Shown here: positions 47,540-55,842 of the stretch, one piece after another | Layout: each line of letters begins with the position of its first letter | Numbering within the stretch: position 1 is the first letter of the stretch | NCBI RefSeq assembly: GCF_029544075.1 | Contig: NZ_JAJQJH010000005.1 | Coordinates: 1 to 64,000, forward strand | Length of the DNA: 64,000 nt | From: Chromohalobacter canadensis | GTDB lineage: Bacteria; Pseudomonadota; Gammaproteobacteria; Pseudomonadales; Halomonadaceae | Direction of reading: 5' to 3' | Notes under the pieces: generated by a model | The model's input: only the letters and a program-made list of their open reading frames with translations | Database searches by the model: none | Told to the model about the DNA's origin: nothing | Program-made: the position numbers and the translations under genes

Positions 47540-50187
47540 CCGGTATTGCGCAGTCCGGCGGCAATCCCCGCCATGGTCACCATCAGCGCCCGTGACAGCT
47601 CGGGGCTGATCGCGCCGTCGGCATCACGGTTACGCTGCAAGAGTTCCGCCTGTAGGCCATGCAAGGGATCGATATAGGGGTTTCGGACCTCGATGGCTTG
47701 GCGAATCAACGGCGTGTGCTCGAGCAGTTCATCTTGATCGAGGATATCCAGCAGCGCCGTTTCCAGATGTGACAAGCGCTGGCGCAGCGATTTGCCCAAG
47801 GCTTGCAGCGCCGGCTCGTCGACCAGGCGGCGCTCATAATAGGCGGCAATGTCGGGGTCGGCCTTGGCCAGCAGCATCTCGAGCATATCCAGATAGGTGC
47901 CGAAGAACGGCCAACGTGCGCGCATGTCGCGCAAGCGCTCGCGGCCGTCTGGTTCGGCGAGACGCGTGGCGAAGGCTTCGCCACTGCCCAGCCAGGCCGG
48001 CAGCATCAGCCGGGTCTGGGTCCAGGCAAAGATCCAGGGAATCGCGCGCAACGATTCTACGCCGCCCTCCTGGCGACGCTTCGCGGGACGCGACCCCAGC
48101 GGCAGACGGCCGAGCGCACTTTCCGGCGTCACCGAGCGGAAATACGGCACGAAATCGGGATCCTCGCGCACCACGCCGACATAGGCACGATGCGCGATAT
48201 CGGACAGCCGGTCCATTTCCTCGCGCCACACCGGTTCGGGATCGGGCGGCGGCAGCAGCGTGGCTTCGAGCACCGCACAGGCATAGATTTCCATGGAACG
48301 CAGGGCGATATCCGGCTGACCGAACTTGAAGCGGATCATTTCACCCTGCTCGGTGACACGCAGGCTGCCATTCACCGAGCCCGGCGGCTGCGAGAGAATC
48401 GCCGCATGCGCCGGACCGCCGCCACGCCCCACGGTACCGCCACGCCCATGGAATAGCGTCAACGCGACGCCGTGCTCGCGGCAGATGCCGACCAATTGCT
48501 CCTGGGCGCGGTACTGTGCCCAGGCAGCAGCCAACTGGCCGGCGTCCTTGGCCGAGTCCGAATAGCCGATCATGACTTCCTGGCCATCGCCGGCCATGCG
48601 TCGATAACCGGGCAACGACAACAATCGCGCGATGACATCACCAGCGCGATTGAGGTCGTCGAGGGTCTCGAACAGCGGCGCGATAGGGAGATGCATGTCG
48701 CCACCGACTTCCTTCATCAACAGCGCTACCGCCAGCACATCGGACGGCTGCCCCGCCATGGAGATGACATAAGTACCCAGCGCCTCGCGGTGTTCGCGGG
48801 CGATGACCCGGAAGGTGTCAATGACCTCGCGGGTTTCCGCCGAGCAGTCCCAGCGCCGGGGGATCAACGGACGTGGCGATTCCAGTTCTTCGAGCAGGAA
48901 CGCCTGTCGCTGCTCTTCATCCCACTCGCGGTAACGGCCCAGGCCCAGGCATTCACTGAGCTCGTCGAAGACCTGGGCATGACGGCTGGATTCCTGGCGG
49001 ATATCCAGTTTGGTCAGCGAGACACCGAACACCGCCACGCGCCGCAGGGTATCCAGCAGGCTACCATTGGCGATGGTATCCAGGCCCATGTCGCACAACG
49101 AGCGATAGCAGGACAACAGCGGCGCATAGAGCTGATCGCGCGTTTCGATGATCGGGATATCGGTGTCGAAGGGGCGCCCGTCGAGACGCGCCTTGGCCCA
49201 ATCGCGCGTCGCCTCTACCCGTGCCAACAAACGCTTGAGCAAGGCGCGATACGGCTCGGGGTCACTGCCAACCTCGGCACGCAACGCGCCGTTGGCCTTC
49301 CACATCGAGAGTTCCGACTTGAGACGCAACAGGTCACGCGCGTAGAGATCGGCGGCCATCCAGCGGCCCAGCAGCAGGACCTCCTCGGTGACCCGCCCGG
49401 TGACGTTGGGATTGCCGTCGCGGTCGCCGCCCATCCACGATGCGAAACGCAACGGCGCGGCGTCCAGCGGTAAGCGTTCACCGGCGGAGGCCAACAAGAG
49501 ATCGTCGAGCTCGCGGTGGAAATCGGGCACCGCCTGCCACAGTGAATTCTCGATCACCGCGAAGCCCCATTTGGCTTCGTCCACCGGGGTCGGCCGTTCG
49601 TGGCGAATCTCGTCGGTGTGCCAGGCTTGGCCGATCAATTCCTCGAGCCGCCCGCGGGCGCGGTCGGCGATTTCCTCACGTTCGGTAGCGCCTTCCATGG
49701 TGCTCAGGCACTCGTCTATGGCGTCGTACTTGCGGATGAGAGTGCGCCGGATGACCTCGGTGGGATGCGCAGTCAGCACCAGTTCTACGCGCATGGCGGC
49801 CAGTGTTTCGACCAGCTTGCGCGGCGCATGCCCGGCGCTTCGAATGCGCCCGAACAGCTCGCCGAGATCGGGCTGGGTGCCGGGCTTGTAGTCTTCGACA
49901 CGACGAAAACGCGCGCGGTAATGCTGCTCGGCGATATTGGAGAAATTGAGAAACTGGTTGAAGGCACGCGTCACCGGCAGCAAATCTTGCTCGGGCAGCG
50001 CGCGCAGATATTCGATCAATTCACGGCGGCCTTCGCTGTCTTCCTGGCGCCCTTGCTTGGCCAGGCTGCGAATGGTCTCGATCTTATCGACGAAGCCATC
50101 GCCCAGGTCATCGGCGATGGTGCGCCCTAGGCTATCGCCGAGGATGCGGACGTTGTCGCGCAGCGATTCATGCAAGTCGTGACTCAT
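47536..50187 (-). CDS. ppc: Phosphoenolpyruvate carboxylase
   Basis: 883 residues, as in E. coli. It converts PEP and bicarbonate to oxaloacetate, replenishing the TCA cycle. Active-site marks: VLTAHPTEVIRRTL (catalytic His), GYSDSAKDAGQLAAAW, and the mobile loop FHGRGGTVGRGGGP; the C-terminus RNTG is the conserved allosteric-site end. GGAGGG stands 5 bases before the ATG at 50187; an extended start 45 bases upstream has none. In halophiles it also feeds the aspartate/ectoine pathway; that relevance is inferred. Confidence 0.97.
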   Translation of the reverse strand: MSHDLHESLRDNVRILGDSLGRTIADDLGDGFVDKIETIRSLAKQGRQEDSEGRRELIEYLRALPEQDLLPVTRAFNQFLNFSNIAEQHYRARFRRVEDYKPGTQPDLGELFGRIRSAGHAPRKLVETLAAMRVELVLTAHPTEVIRRTLIRKYDAIDECLSTMEGATEREEIADRARGRLEELIGQAWHTDEIRHERPTPVDEAKWGFAVIENSLWQAVPDFHRELDDLLLASAGERLPLDAAPLRFASWMGGDRDGNPNVTGRVTEEVLLLGRWMAADLYARDLLRLKSELSMWKANGALRAEVGSDPEPYRALLKRLLARVEATRDWAKARLDGRPFDTDIPIIETRDQLYAPLLSCYRSLCDMGLDTIANGSLLDTLRRVAVFGVSLTKLDIRQESSRHAQVFDELSECLGLGRYREWDEEQRQAFLLEELESPRPLIPRRWDCSAETREVIDTFRVIAREHREALGTYVISMAGQPSDVLAVALLMKEVGGDMHLPIAPLFETLDDLNRAGDVIARLLSLPGYRRMAGDGQEVMIGYSDSAKDAGQLAAAWAQYRAQEQLVGICREHGVALTLFHGRGGTVGRGGGPAHAAILSQPPGSVNGSLRVTEQGEMIRFKFGQPDIALRSMEIYACAVLEATLLPPPDPEPVWREEMDRLSDIAHRAYVGVVREDPDFVPYFRSVTPESALGRLPLGSRPAKRRQEGGVESLRAIPWIFAWTQTRLMLPAWLGSGEAFATRLAEPDGRERLRDMRARWPFFGTYLDMLEMLLAKADPDIAAYYERRLVDEPALQALGKSLRQRLSHLETALLDILDQDELLEHTPLIRQAIEVRNPYIDPLHGLQAELLQRNRDADGAISPELSRALMVTMAGIAAGLRNTG

Positions 50188-50294
50188 GATGCCCTCCGTG
50201 GTGGATGTGCCGGTCACCGCAGTGACCGACATGGCAAGTTGTTGTCTTGACTACATTACCCGGGCACGCCGACACCCACAACGGATGTTCTCTC

Positions 50295-51137
50295 TCAGCA
50301 CACAGAGGTTTCGCGGCGCTTGGCGGCTTGCCAGTGACGCTCCATTTCGTCGAGGGAGGAGGCCTCGAGGGAATCGCCCCGCTCCGCCAGCGCACTTTCG
50401 ACATGACGAAAGCGGCGCTCGAACTTGCCATTGGCTTCGCGCAGCGCGCGCTCGGGATCGACATCGAAGCGCCTTGCCAGGTTGGTGACGGCGAACAGCA
50501 GGTCGCCGATTTCCTCGCGTACATGATCGGCATCTTGATGATCCGCGGCTTCCTCGACCTCTGCCAATTCCTCGCGGATCTTGTCGTACACGCCTTGAGC
50601 GTCGGGCCAGTCGAAGCCGATCCGCGCGGCACGCTTGGAAAGCTTAGCGCCACGCGACAAGGCGGGCAGCGTTCGCGGCACGTCATCGAGCACCGACACC
50701 GCCTGACGCGTCTCGCGCTCCTGTGCCTTGAGCGCTTCCCAACGCGTCTTGACGCCAGCCGTCTCCACTTCATCGGCCGACACACCGACCGGACGCCGCG
50801 ATTCGAGCGTTCCCTCGGGGAAAACATGCGGATGGCGCGCCACCATCTTGGCGGTCAGCACATCGACGACATCGTGAAAATCGAAGCGCCCTTCTTCTCG
50901 CGCGAACTGGCTGTAATACACCACCTGGAAGAGCAGGTCGCCCAACTCGCCGGGCAGCTCGTCGAAGGCACGCCGCTCGATGGCATCGGCCACCTCGTAG
51001 GCCTCTTCCAGAGTGTGAGGGACGATGCTATCCCAGTCCTGCTTGACGTCCCAGGGACAACCTTGCTCGCTGTCCCGCAACACCGCCATCAACCTCAAAA
51101 GATCGTCGAGCCCGTAACGCGCGGATGCCTCACTCAT
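50295..51137 (-). CDS. mazG: Nucleoside triphosphate pyrophosphohydrolase MazG
   Basis: 280 residues. Two MazG domains: the first with CPWDVKQDWDSIVPHTLEEAYEVADAIE (EExxE metal motif with EDF-like partners) at about 26-55, the second around residue 190 with EELAEVEEAADHQDADHVREEIGDLLFAVTNLARR. It hydrolyses NTPs and dNTPs to monophosphates and PPi. In E. coli it is encoded beside relA and lowers ppGpp; here the ATG overlaps the relA stop by 4 bases, keeping that link. Confidence 0.94.
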   Translation of the reverse strand: MSEASARYGLDDLLRLMAVLRDSEQGCPWDVKQDWDSIVPHTLEEAYEVADAIERRAFDELPGELGDLLFQVVYYSQFAREEGRFDFHDVVDVLTAKMVARHPHVFPEGTLESRRPVGVSADEVETAGVKTRWEALKAQERETRQAVSVLDDVPRTLPALSRGAKLSKRAARIGFDWPDAQGVYDKIREELAEVEEAADHQDADHVREEIGDLLFAVTNLARRFDVDPERALREANGKFERRFRHVESALAERGDSLEASSLDEMERHWQAAKRRETSVC

Positions 51138-53386
51138 GCCGTCTTGCCTCCTCCACTGCGCAGCCGCTTGACGTCGATGACGTTGGGGAGCTGCTGAATT
51201 CGCGAAAAGATGCGCTCCAAGGCCTCGAGGCCATCGACTTCCAGGGTGATCTTCATACGCGCCAGGTTATCGTGCTTATCGGTCAGCGTATTGACCGACA
51301 GCACATTGATGCGATCACTGGTGAGAATATGCGTGACATCGCGCAGCAATCCCGAACGGTCCCAGGCTTCGATCTCGATATCCACCGGGTACTGAGCGCT
51401 GGCATTGCCCCACTCGACATCGACGATGCGGCGCGGCTCCTCGGCACGTAATTGCAGGATATTGGGGCAATCCTGGCGATGGATGGTCACACCACGCCCT
51501 TGGGTGATATAGCCGACGATCTGATCGCCGGGTACCGGGTGGCAGCAATTGGCCATCGAGGTCTTGAGATTACCGACGCCCAGCACGGTGATGTCGTCCA
51601 CCGCCGCTTTGGACGAGCGACCGGGCTTGGCCAACAGGCGATCGAGCTGCTCCTGATCGTCGGTATCGCCGAAAAGTTGCTGCGCCTGGTGCAACACCTG
51701 TCCGATGCGCAGGTCACCGCCGCCGATAGCGGCATACATGTCGTCGACCGTCTGGTAATTGACGGCTTGCGCCAAGGCGTCGAAATCTACGCCCTCGATG
51801 TCCAAGCGCCGAAACGCCTTCTCGAACAGGGTGCGACCTTCCTCGATGTTCTGACTGCGCGCCTGGTACTTGAACCATGCCTGGATCTTGGCCCGCGCCC
51901 GCGAGGTCTTGACGAAACCCAGGTTGGGATTGAGCCAGTCGCGGCTCGGCCCGCCCTTGGTGGCGGTGAGAATCTCGACCTGCTGCCCGGTCTCGAGCTG
52001 ATACGTCAACGGTACGATGCGGCCATCGACCTTGGCGCCCCGACACAGATGACCAACCTCGGTATGCACGCGGTAGGCGAAGTCGATGGGCGTGGCGATC
52101 TTGGGCATGTCGATGACATGGCCATCCGGGGTGAAGACGTAGATACGATCCGGCGCCACGTCGCTGGAAAGGCCCTCGCGCAGGTCGCCCAGCTCGCCGA
52201 CTTCCTCCTGCCATTCGAGCACCTGGCGCAGCCAGGCGATCTTCTCCTCGTAGCTACGGCTTTTCGAGTCGACATCGTGCCCCTTGTAACGCCAGTGGGC
52301 ACAGACACCGAGCTCGGCCTCCTCATGCATGGAGAAGGTACGGATCTGGATCTCCAGCACCTTGTTCTCGGGGCCGATCACCGCCGTGTGCAGCGATTGG
52401 TAGCCATTGCGCTTGGGGTTGGCGATGTAATCGTCGAATTCATGCGGCACGTGATGCCAGCTCGAATGCACGATGCCCAGCGCGGTGTAGCAGTCGGCGA
52501 CTTCCGGCACCAGAATGCGCACCGCGCGCACGTCGTAGACCTGCGAGAAGTCGATGTGCTTGCGCTGCATTTTGCGCCAGATCGAGTAGATATGCTTGGC
52601 ACGGCCGTCGACATCGTATTGCTTGATGCCTTGCTGATCGAGCAGTCCCTTGATGGTTTCCACCACGTCATGGATATAGCGGTCGCGGTCGAGGCGTTTC
52701 TCGGCCAGCTGCTTGGCGATGGCCTTATAGTCGCTCTCTTGCAGATAGCGGAACGACAGGTCCTCGAGCTCCCACTTGAGCTGCCCGATACCCAGGCGGT
52801 GTGCCAGCGGCGCGTAGATATCGAAGACCTCGCGCGCCACCCGCAGACGCTTGTCGCGCGGCGCGTCGCGCACCATGCGCAGCGCACAGGTACGTTCGGC
52901 AATCTTGATCAAGGCCACGCGTACGTCGTCGACCATCGCCACCAGCATCTTGCGCAGGTTTTCCTGCTGATTGTGCTGCGATAACCCCTGACGCGGCGCC
53001 TGCAGTTGGCTGATCGCTGCCATGTGCAACACGCCGTCGATCAGCGAAGCCACTTCCGCGCCGAAGCGCTTCTCGATGGCCTCCAGCGTGATCAACCCCT
53101 CGCGTACCACGCGGTACAGTACCGCCGCCTCGAGAATCGACTGATCGAGCTTAAGTTCGCCGAGAATATCGGCCATTTCCAGACCGGTGCGGAAGCTAGA
53201 GGCCGGTTCGGCCCAGTTGTGGTGAGGTTTCTCGGCGTTATAGGCCAGATGCCGAGCAAGTTCGCAGGCCTGGCGCATCTCCTCGGTATCGCGCAGCACG
53301 ACATCATCCTGGAGGCGCTTCAACCACAATGCGATATCGACCTCGCCGCCCGGCGTCAACGGTTGGTCTTCACGGACCTTGACCAT
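51134..53386 (-). CDS. relA: GTP pyrophosphokinase RelA
   Basis: 750 residues. Domain order: degenerate HD hydrolase (about 60-200), synthetase (about 235-355, with YDVRAVRILVPEVADCYTALG and RNGYQSLHTAVIG), TGS (about 400-465), a helical/zinc-finger region (GVGNLKTSMANCCHPVPGDQIVGYIT) and ACT (about 660-740). The HD pair is lost (AAVLYRVVREG where active Rel/SpoT has HD), so it should only make (p)ppGpp on stalled ribosomes. AGGGAAG precedes the ATG. It overlaps the rlmD end by 17 bases and is coupled to mazG. Confidence 0.95.
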   Translation of the reverse strand: MVKVREDQPLTPGGEVDIALWLKRLQDDVVLRDTEEMRQACELARHLAYNAEKPHHNWAEPASSFRTGLEMADILGELKLDQSILEAAVLYRVVREGLITLEAIEKRFGAEVASLIDGVLHMAAISQLQAPRQGLSQHNQQENLRKMLVAMVDDVRVALIKIAERTCALRMVRDAPRDKRLRVAREVFDIYAPLAHRLGIGQLKWELEDLSFRYLQESDYKAIAKQLAEKRLDRDRYIHDVVETIKGLLDQQGIKQYDVDGRAKHIYSIWRKMQRKHIDFSQVYDVRAVRILVPEVADCYTALGIVHSSWHHVPHEFDDYIANPKRNGYQSLHTAVIGPENKVLEIQIRTFSMHEEAELGVCAHWRYKGHDVDSKSRSYEEKIAWLRQVLEWQEEVGELGDLREGLSSDVAPDRIYVFTPDGHVIDMPKIATPIDFAYRVHTEVGHLCRGAKVDGRIVPLTYQLETGQQVEILTATKGGPSRDWLNPNLGFVKTSRARAKIQAWFKYQARSQNIEEGRTLFEKAFRRLDIEGVDFDALAQAVNYQTVDDMYAAIGGGDLRIGQVLHQAQQLFGDTDDQEQLDRLLAKPGRSSKAAVDDITVLGVGNLKTSMANCCHPVPGDQIVGYITQGRGVTIHRQDCPNILQLRAEEPRRIVDVEWGNASAQYPVDIEIEAWDRSGLLRDVTHILTSDRINVLSVNTLTDKHDNLARMKITLEVDGLEALERIFSRIQQLPNVIDVKRLRSGGGKTA

Positions 53387-54797
53387 GATCTTCCCTTTCT
53401 GCGGACATGGACCGACCGCGCGATGACGCGCGGGTCAGTAACAGCATGGACTCCAAATGCGCGGTGTGCGGGAACATATCGACGACCGCGGCACGTTCGA
53501 TGCGGTAGCCACCTTGCACAAGATGTGCCGTATCCCGCGCCAGCGCGGCGGGATCGCACGAGATATACAGCACTTTTTCCACCGGATGCTCGACAAGCCC
53601 CCGACACAGCGCCTCGGCACCGCCACGCGGCGGATCGAGCACGACCCAATCGACATCGTCGACATCGGGCATGCGTGTGGCTAGATCGGCCTGATGTGCC
53701 TCGACATGGTGCAAACCGGCGCCACGCGCGTTGTCGGCAAGGCGCTCGACCATCGCCGGACTGCCTTCGATGCCGCTGATCGCGGCCACATGGGGCGATA
53801 GCGCCAGGGTGAAGTTGCCCACACCGGCGAACAGATCGAGCACCCGCTCGTGCCCTCGTGGTGCAAGCCAGCGTAGCGCCGTACGCACCAACTGGGCATT
53901 GACCTCGGCGTTGATCTGCAGGAAATCGCCCGGCGCACACCCCAGTTGCAGGGTGGTATCGTCCAATGCCAGCGTGACGTGCAGCGTCTCGCCAAACGGC
54001 GCATGCAGCCAGCGCCGCGTGGGCGACTCGCGCCCCACCTGCCAGATCAGCATGATGTCGCGTTCGGCGGCGAAACGTTGCCAGCGGGTTTCGTCCCCGG
54101 GGACATCGCGCAACTGACGTATCACCACACAGGCGCCTTCGGCCGTGGCGAGCAGTTCGATGTGACCGACGCGTCGCGGCGCCTCCAGCGTGGTCAGGCA
54201 TTCGCGCAGCGGGGCGATCAAGTCCGCCAGTATGGGCTCGAGCACCATGCAGTGATCGATGTCGACCAAGTGTTCACTGCCCCGGGCGCGAAACCCGAGA
54301 TGCGGCGTTCCCTCGGCATCGCATTTGACGCCCAGGCGCGCACGACGCCGATAGCCCAGCCCCTCGCCGACCAAGCGTTGCATCGCGGGGAGGTCGAGCC
54401 CCTGACGCGTGAACAATTCTTCGAGCGTACGCTGCTTATGGGTGCGCTGCTCCTCGAGTGCCAAGTGCTGCAAGTCACAACCGCCGCAACGCCCGTAATA
54501 CATGCAAGGCGGTGTCACCCGCTGTGGGGAAGGTTCGAGACACTCGACGACATGCGCCTCGTCGAAGCGCTTGCGCTGACGATGCACAGCGATGCGCACA
54601 CGCTCGCCGGGGAGCGCCTGATCGACGAACACCGTCTTGCCATGCGGGTCGCGTGCCACGCCGCGCCCATCATGCGCCAAGCGCTCGATGGTCAACGTAT
54701 CTGCCGCCTCGCCACGGGGTGGCGCATGTGCCCCGCTTTCCCGACGCACTCGACCCGTGGCGGCGCGCGGTGGGCGCCGTTTGCCCAGCATCGCCAT
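53370..54797 (-). CDS. rlmD: 23S rRNA (uracil-1939-C5)-methyltransferase RlmD
   Basis: 475 residues. A TRAM domain (about 38-95), then the iron-sulfur cysteines CMYYGRCGGCDLQH (about 110-123), and a SAM-dependent methyltransferase fold with VLDLFAGVGNFTLALS, DWVVLDPPRGG and the catalytic YISCDPAALARD. The 20-residue basic N-terminus (GKRRPPRAATGRVRR) is an extension. The start at 54797 follows the cysM stop by one base and a CCGGAG site, so cysM-rlmD-relA-mazG form one unit. Confidence 0.95.
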   Translation of the reverse strand: MAMLGKRRPPRAATGRVRRESGAHAPPRGEAADTLTIERLAHDGRGVARDPHGKTVFVDQALPGERVRIAVHRQRKRFDEAHVVECLEPSPQRVTPPCMYYGRCGGCDLQHLALEEQRTHKQRTLEELFTRQGLDLPAMQRLVGEGLGYRRRARLGVKCDAEGTPHLGFRARGSEHLVDIDHCMVLEPILADLIAPLRECLTTLEAPRRVGHIELLATAEGACVVIRQLRDVPGDETRWQRFAAERDIMLIWQVGRESPTRRWLHAPFGETLHVTLALDDTTLQLGCAPGDFLQINAEVNAQLVRTALRWLAPRGHERVLDLFAGVGNFTLALSPHVAAISGIEGSPAMVERLADNARGAGLHHVEAHQADLATRMPDVDDVDWVVLDPPRGGAEALCRGLVEHPVEKVLYISCDPAALARDTAHLVQGGYRIERAAVVDMFPHTAHLESMLLLTRASSRGRSMSAEREDHGQGP

Positions 54798-54798
54798 C

Positions 54799-55695
54799 TT
54801 AGCGCTCCGGGGCGAAAAGGCCGGTGGACAGGTAACGGTCGCCACGATCGCAGACGATGAACACGATCACCGCGTTTTCCACCTGCTCGGCGATCCGCAA
54901 CGCTCCCGCCAGCGCGCCGCCGGAGGAGACCCCCGCCAGAATGCCTTCTTCGCGGGCGAGCAACCGCATATGCTCCTCGGCTTCCTGCTGGCCGATATCC
55001 AACGTGACGTCGACCCGCGAGGCATCGAAAATGCGCGGCAAGTACTCATGCGGCCAGCGTCGAATGCCGGCGATACTGGCGCCATCGGCGGGTTGCAGGC
55101 CGACAATCTGAATGTCGTCGCGGCGTTCCTTGAGATACTGCGAGACACCCATGATGGTGCCGGTGGTGCCCATCGAGCTGACGAAATGGGTGATTTCCCC
55201 ACCGGTCTGCTCCCAGAGCTCCGGCCCGGTGGTGCGGTAATGCGACAAGGGATTATCGGTATTGGCGAACTGGTTGAGCGGCTTACCCTCGCCACGTGCG
55301 ATCATCTCGTCAGCCAGGTCGCGTGCACCTTCCATGCCCGCGTCCTTGCTGACCTCGATCAACGTCGCGCCATAAGCGGCCATCGCCTGCTTGCGCTCGC
55401 TGGAAGCGCTCTCGGGCATGATCAAGGTCATGCGATACCCCTTGATCGTCGCCGCCATGGCAAGCGCGATGCCGGTGTTGCCCGAGGTCGCCTCGATCAA
55501 GGTGTCGCCGGGACTGATCTCACCGCGCGCCTCGGCTTCTCCGAGCATCGAGAGTGCCGGACGGTCCTTGACCGAGCCTGCCGGGTTGTTGCCCTCGAGC
55601 TTGGCCAATAACGTGTTGTTACGCCCTGCGTGCAGCCGGGTCAAACGGACCAACGGCGTGTGGCCAACCACATCCGCGAGAGTGGGAAATTGCAT
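54799..55695 (-). CDS. cysM: Cysteine synthase B
   Basis: 298 residues. PLP lysine in NPAGSVKDRPAL (about residue 44), asparagine loop EATSGNTGIALA (about 68-79) and GTTGTIMGVS phosphate loop. Fold-type II enzyme making cysteine from O-acetylserine with sulfide or thiosulfate; the CysM assignment over CysK rests on length and the GNNPAGSVKDR context. AAAGGA precedes the ATG. First gene of the unit, divergent from barA by 147 bases. Confidence 0.93.
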   Translation of the reverse strand: MQFPTLADVVGHTPLVRLTRLHAGRNNTLLAKLEGNNPAGSVKDRPALSMLGEAEARGEISPGDTLIEATSGNTGIALAMAATIKGYRMTLIMPESASSERKQAMAAYGATLIEVSKDAGMEGARDLADEMIARGEGKPLNQFANTDNPLSHYRTTGPELWEQTGGEITHFVSSMGTTGTIMGVSQYLKERRDDIQIVGLQPADGASIAGIRRWPHEYLPRIFDASRVDVTLDIGQQEAEEHMRLLAREEGILAGVSSGGALAGALRIAEQVENAVIVFIVCDRGDRYLSTGLFAPER

Positions 55696-55842
55696 GGTTC
55701 ATCCTTTGCGATACGCGTCGCTTCGGAACGCATTCGTCGGTTATTCGATGCGTCCAATTATATCCGGGACGGCCCGTCGGCGACAGGCGAACCCGCTGAG
55801 TGTGGCATACTGCCGATGGGGAACACGAAGGGAGCGGTCGGA

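Noticed and set aside
48472-49473. Plus-strand open frame of 333 codons opposite ppc
   Set aside because: Shadow of ppc in GC-rich DNA; protein has no recognisable motif.
51452-52984. Long plus-strand open frame of 510 codons opposite relA
   Set aside because: It is the antisense shadow of relA: no ribosome site, no family resemblance, and relA is fully conserved.
51134-53386. Bifunctional Rel/SpoT instead of RelA
   Set aside because: The HD hydrolase pair is replaced by YR in AAVLYRVVREG, and rlmD/mazG neighbours are those of relA.
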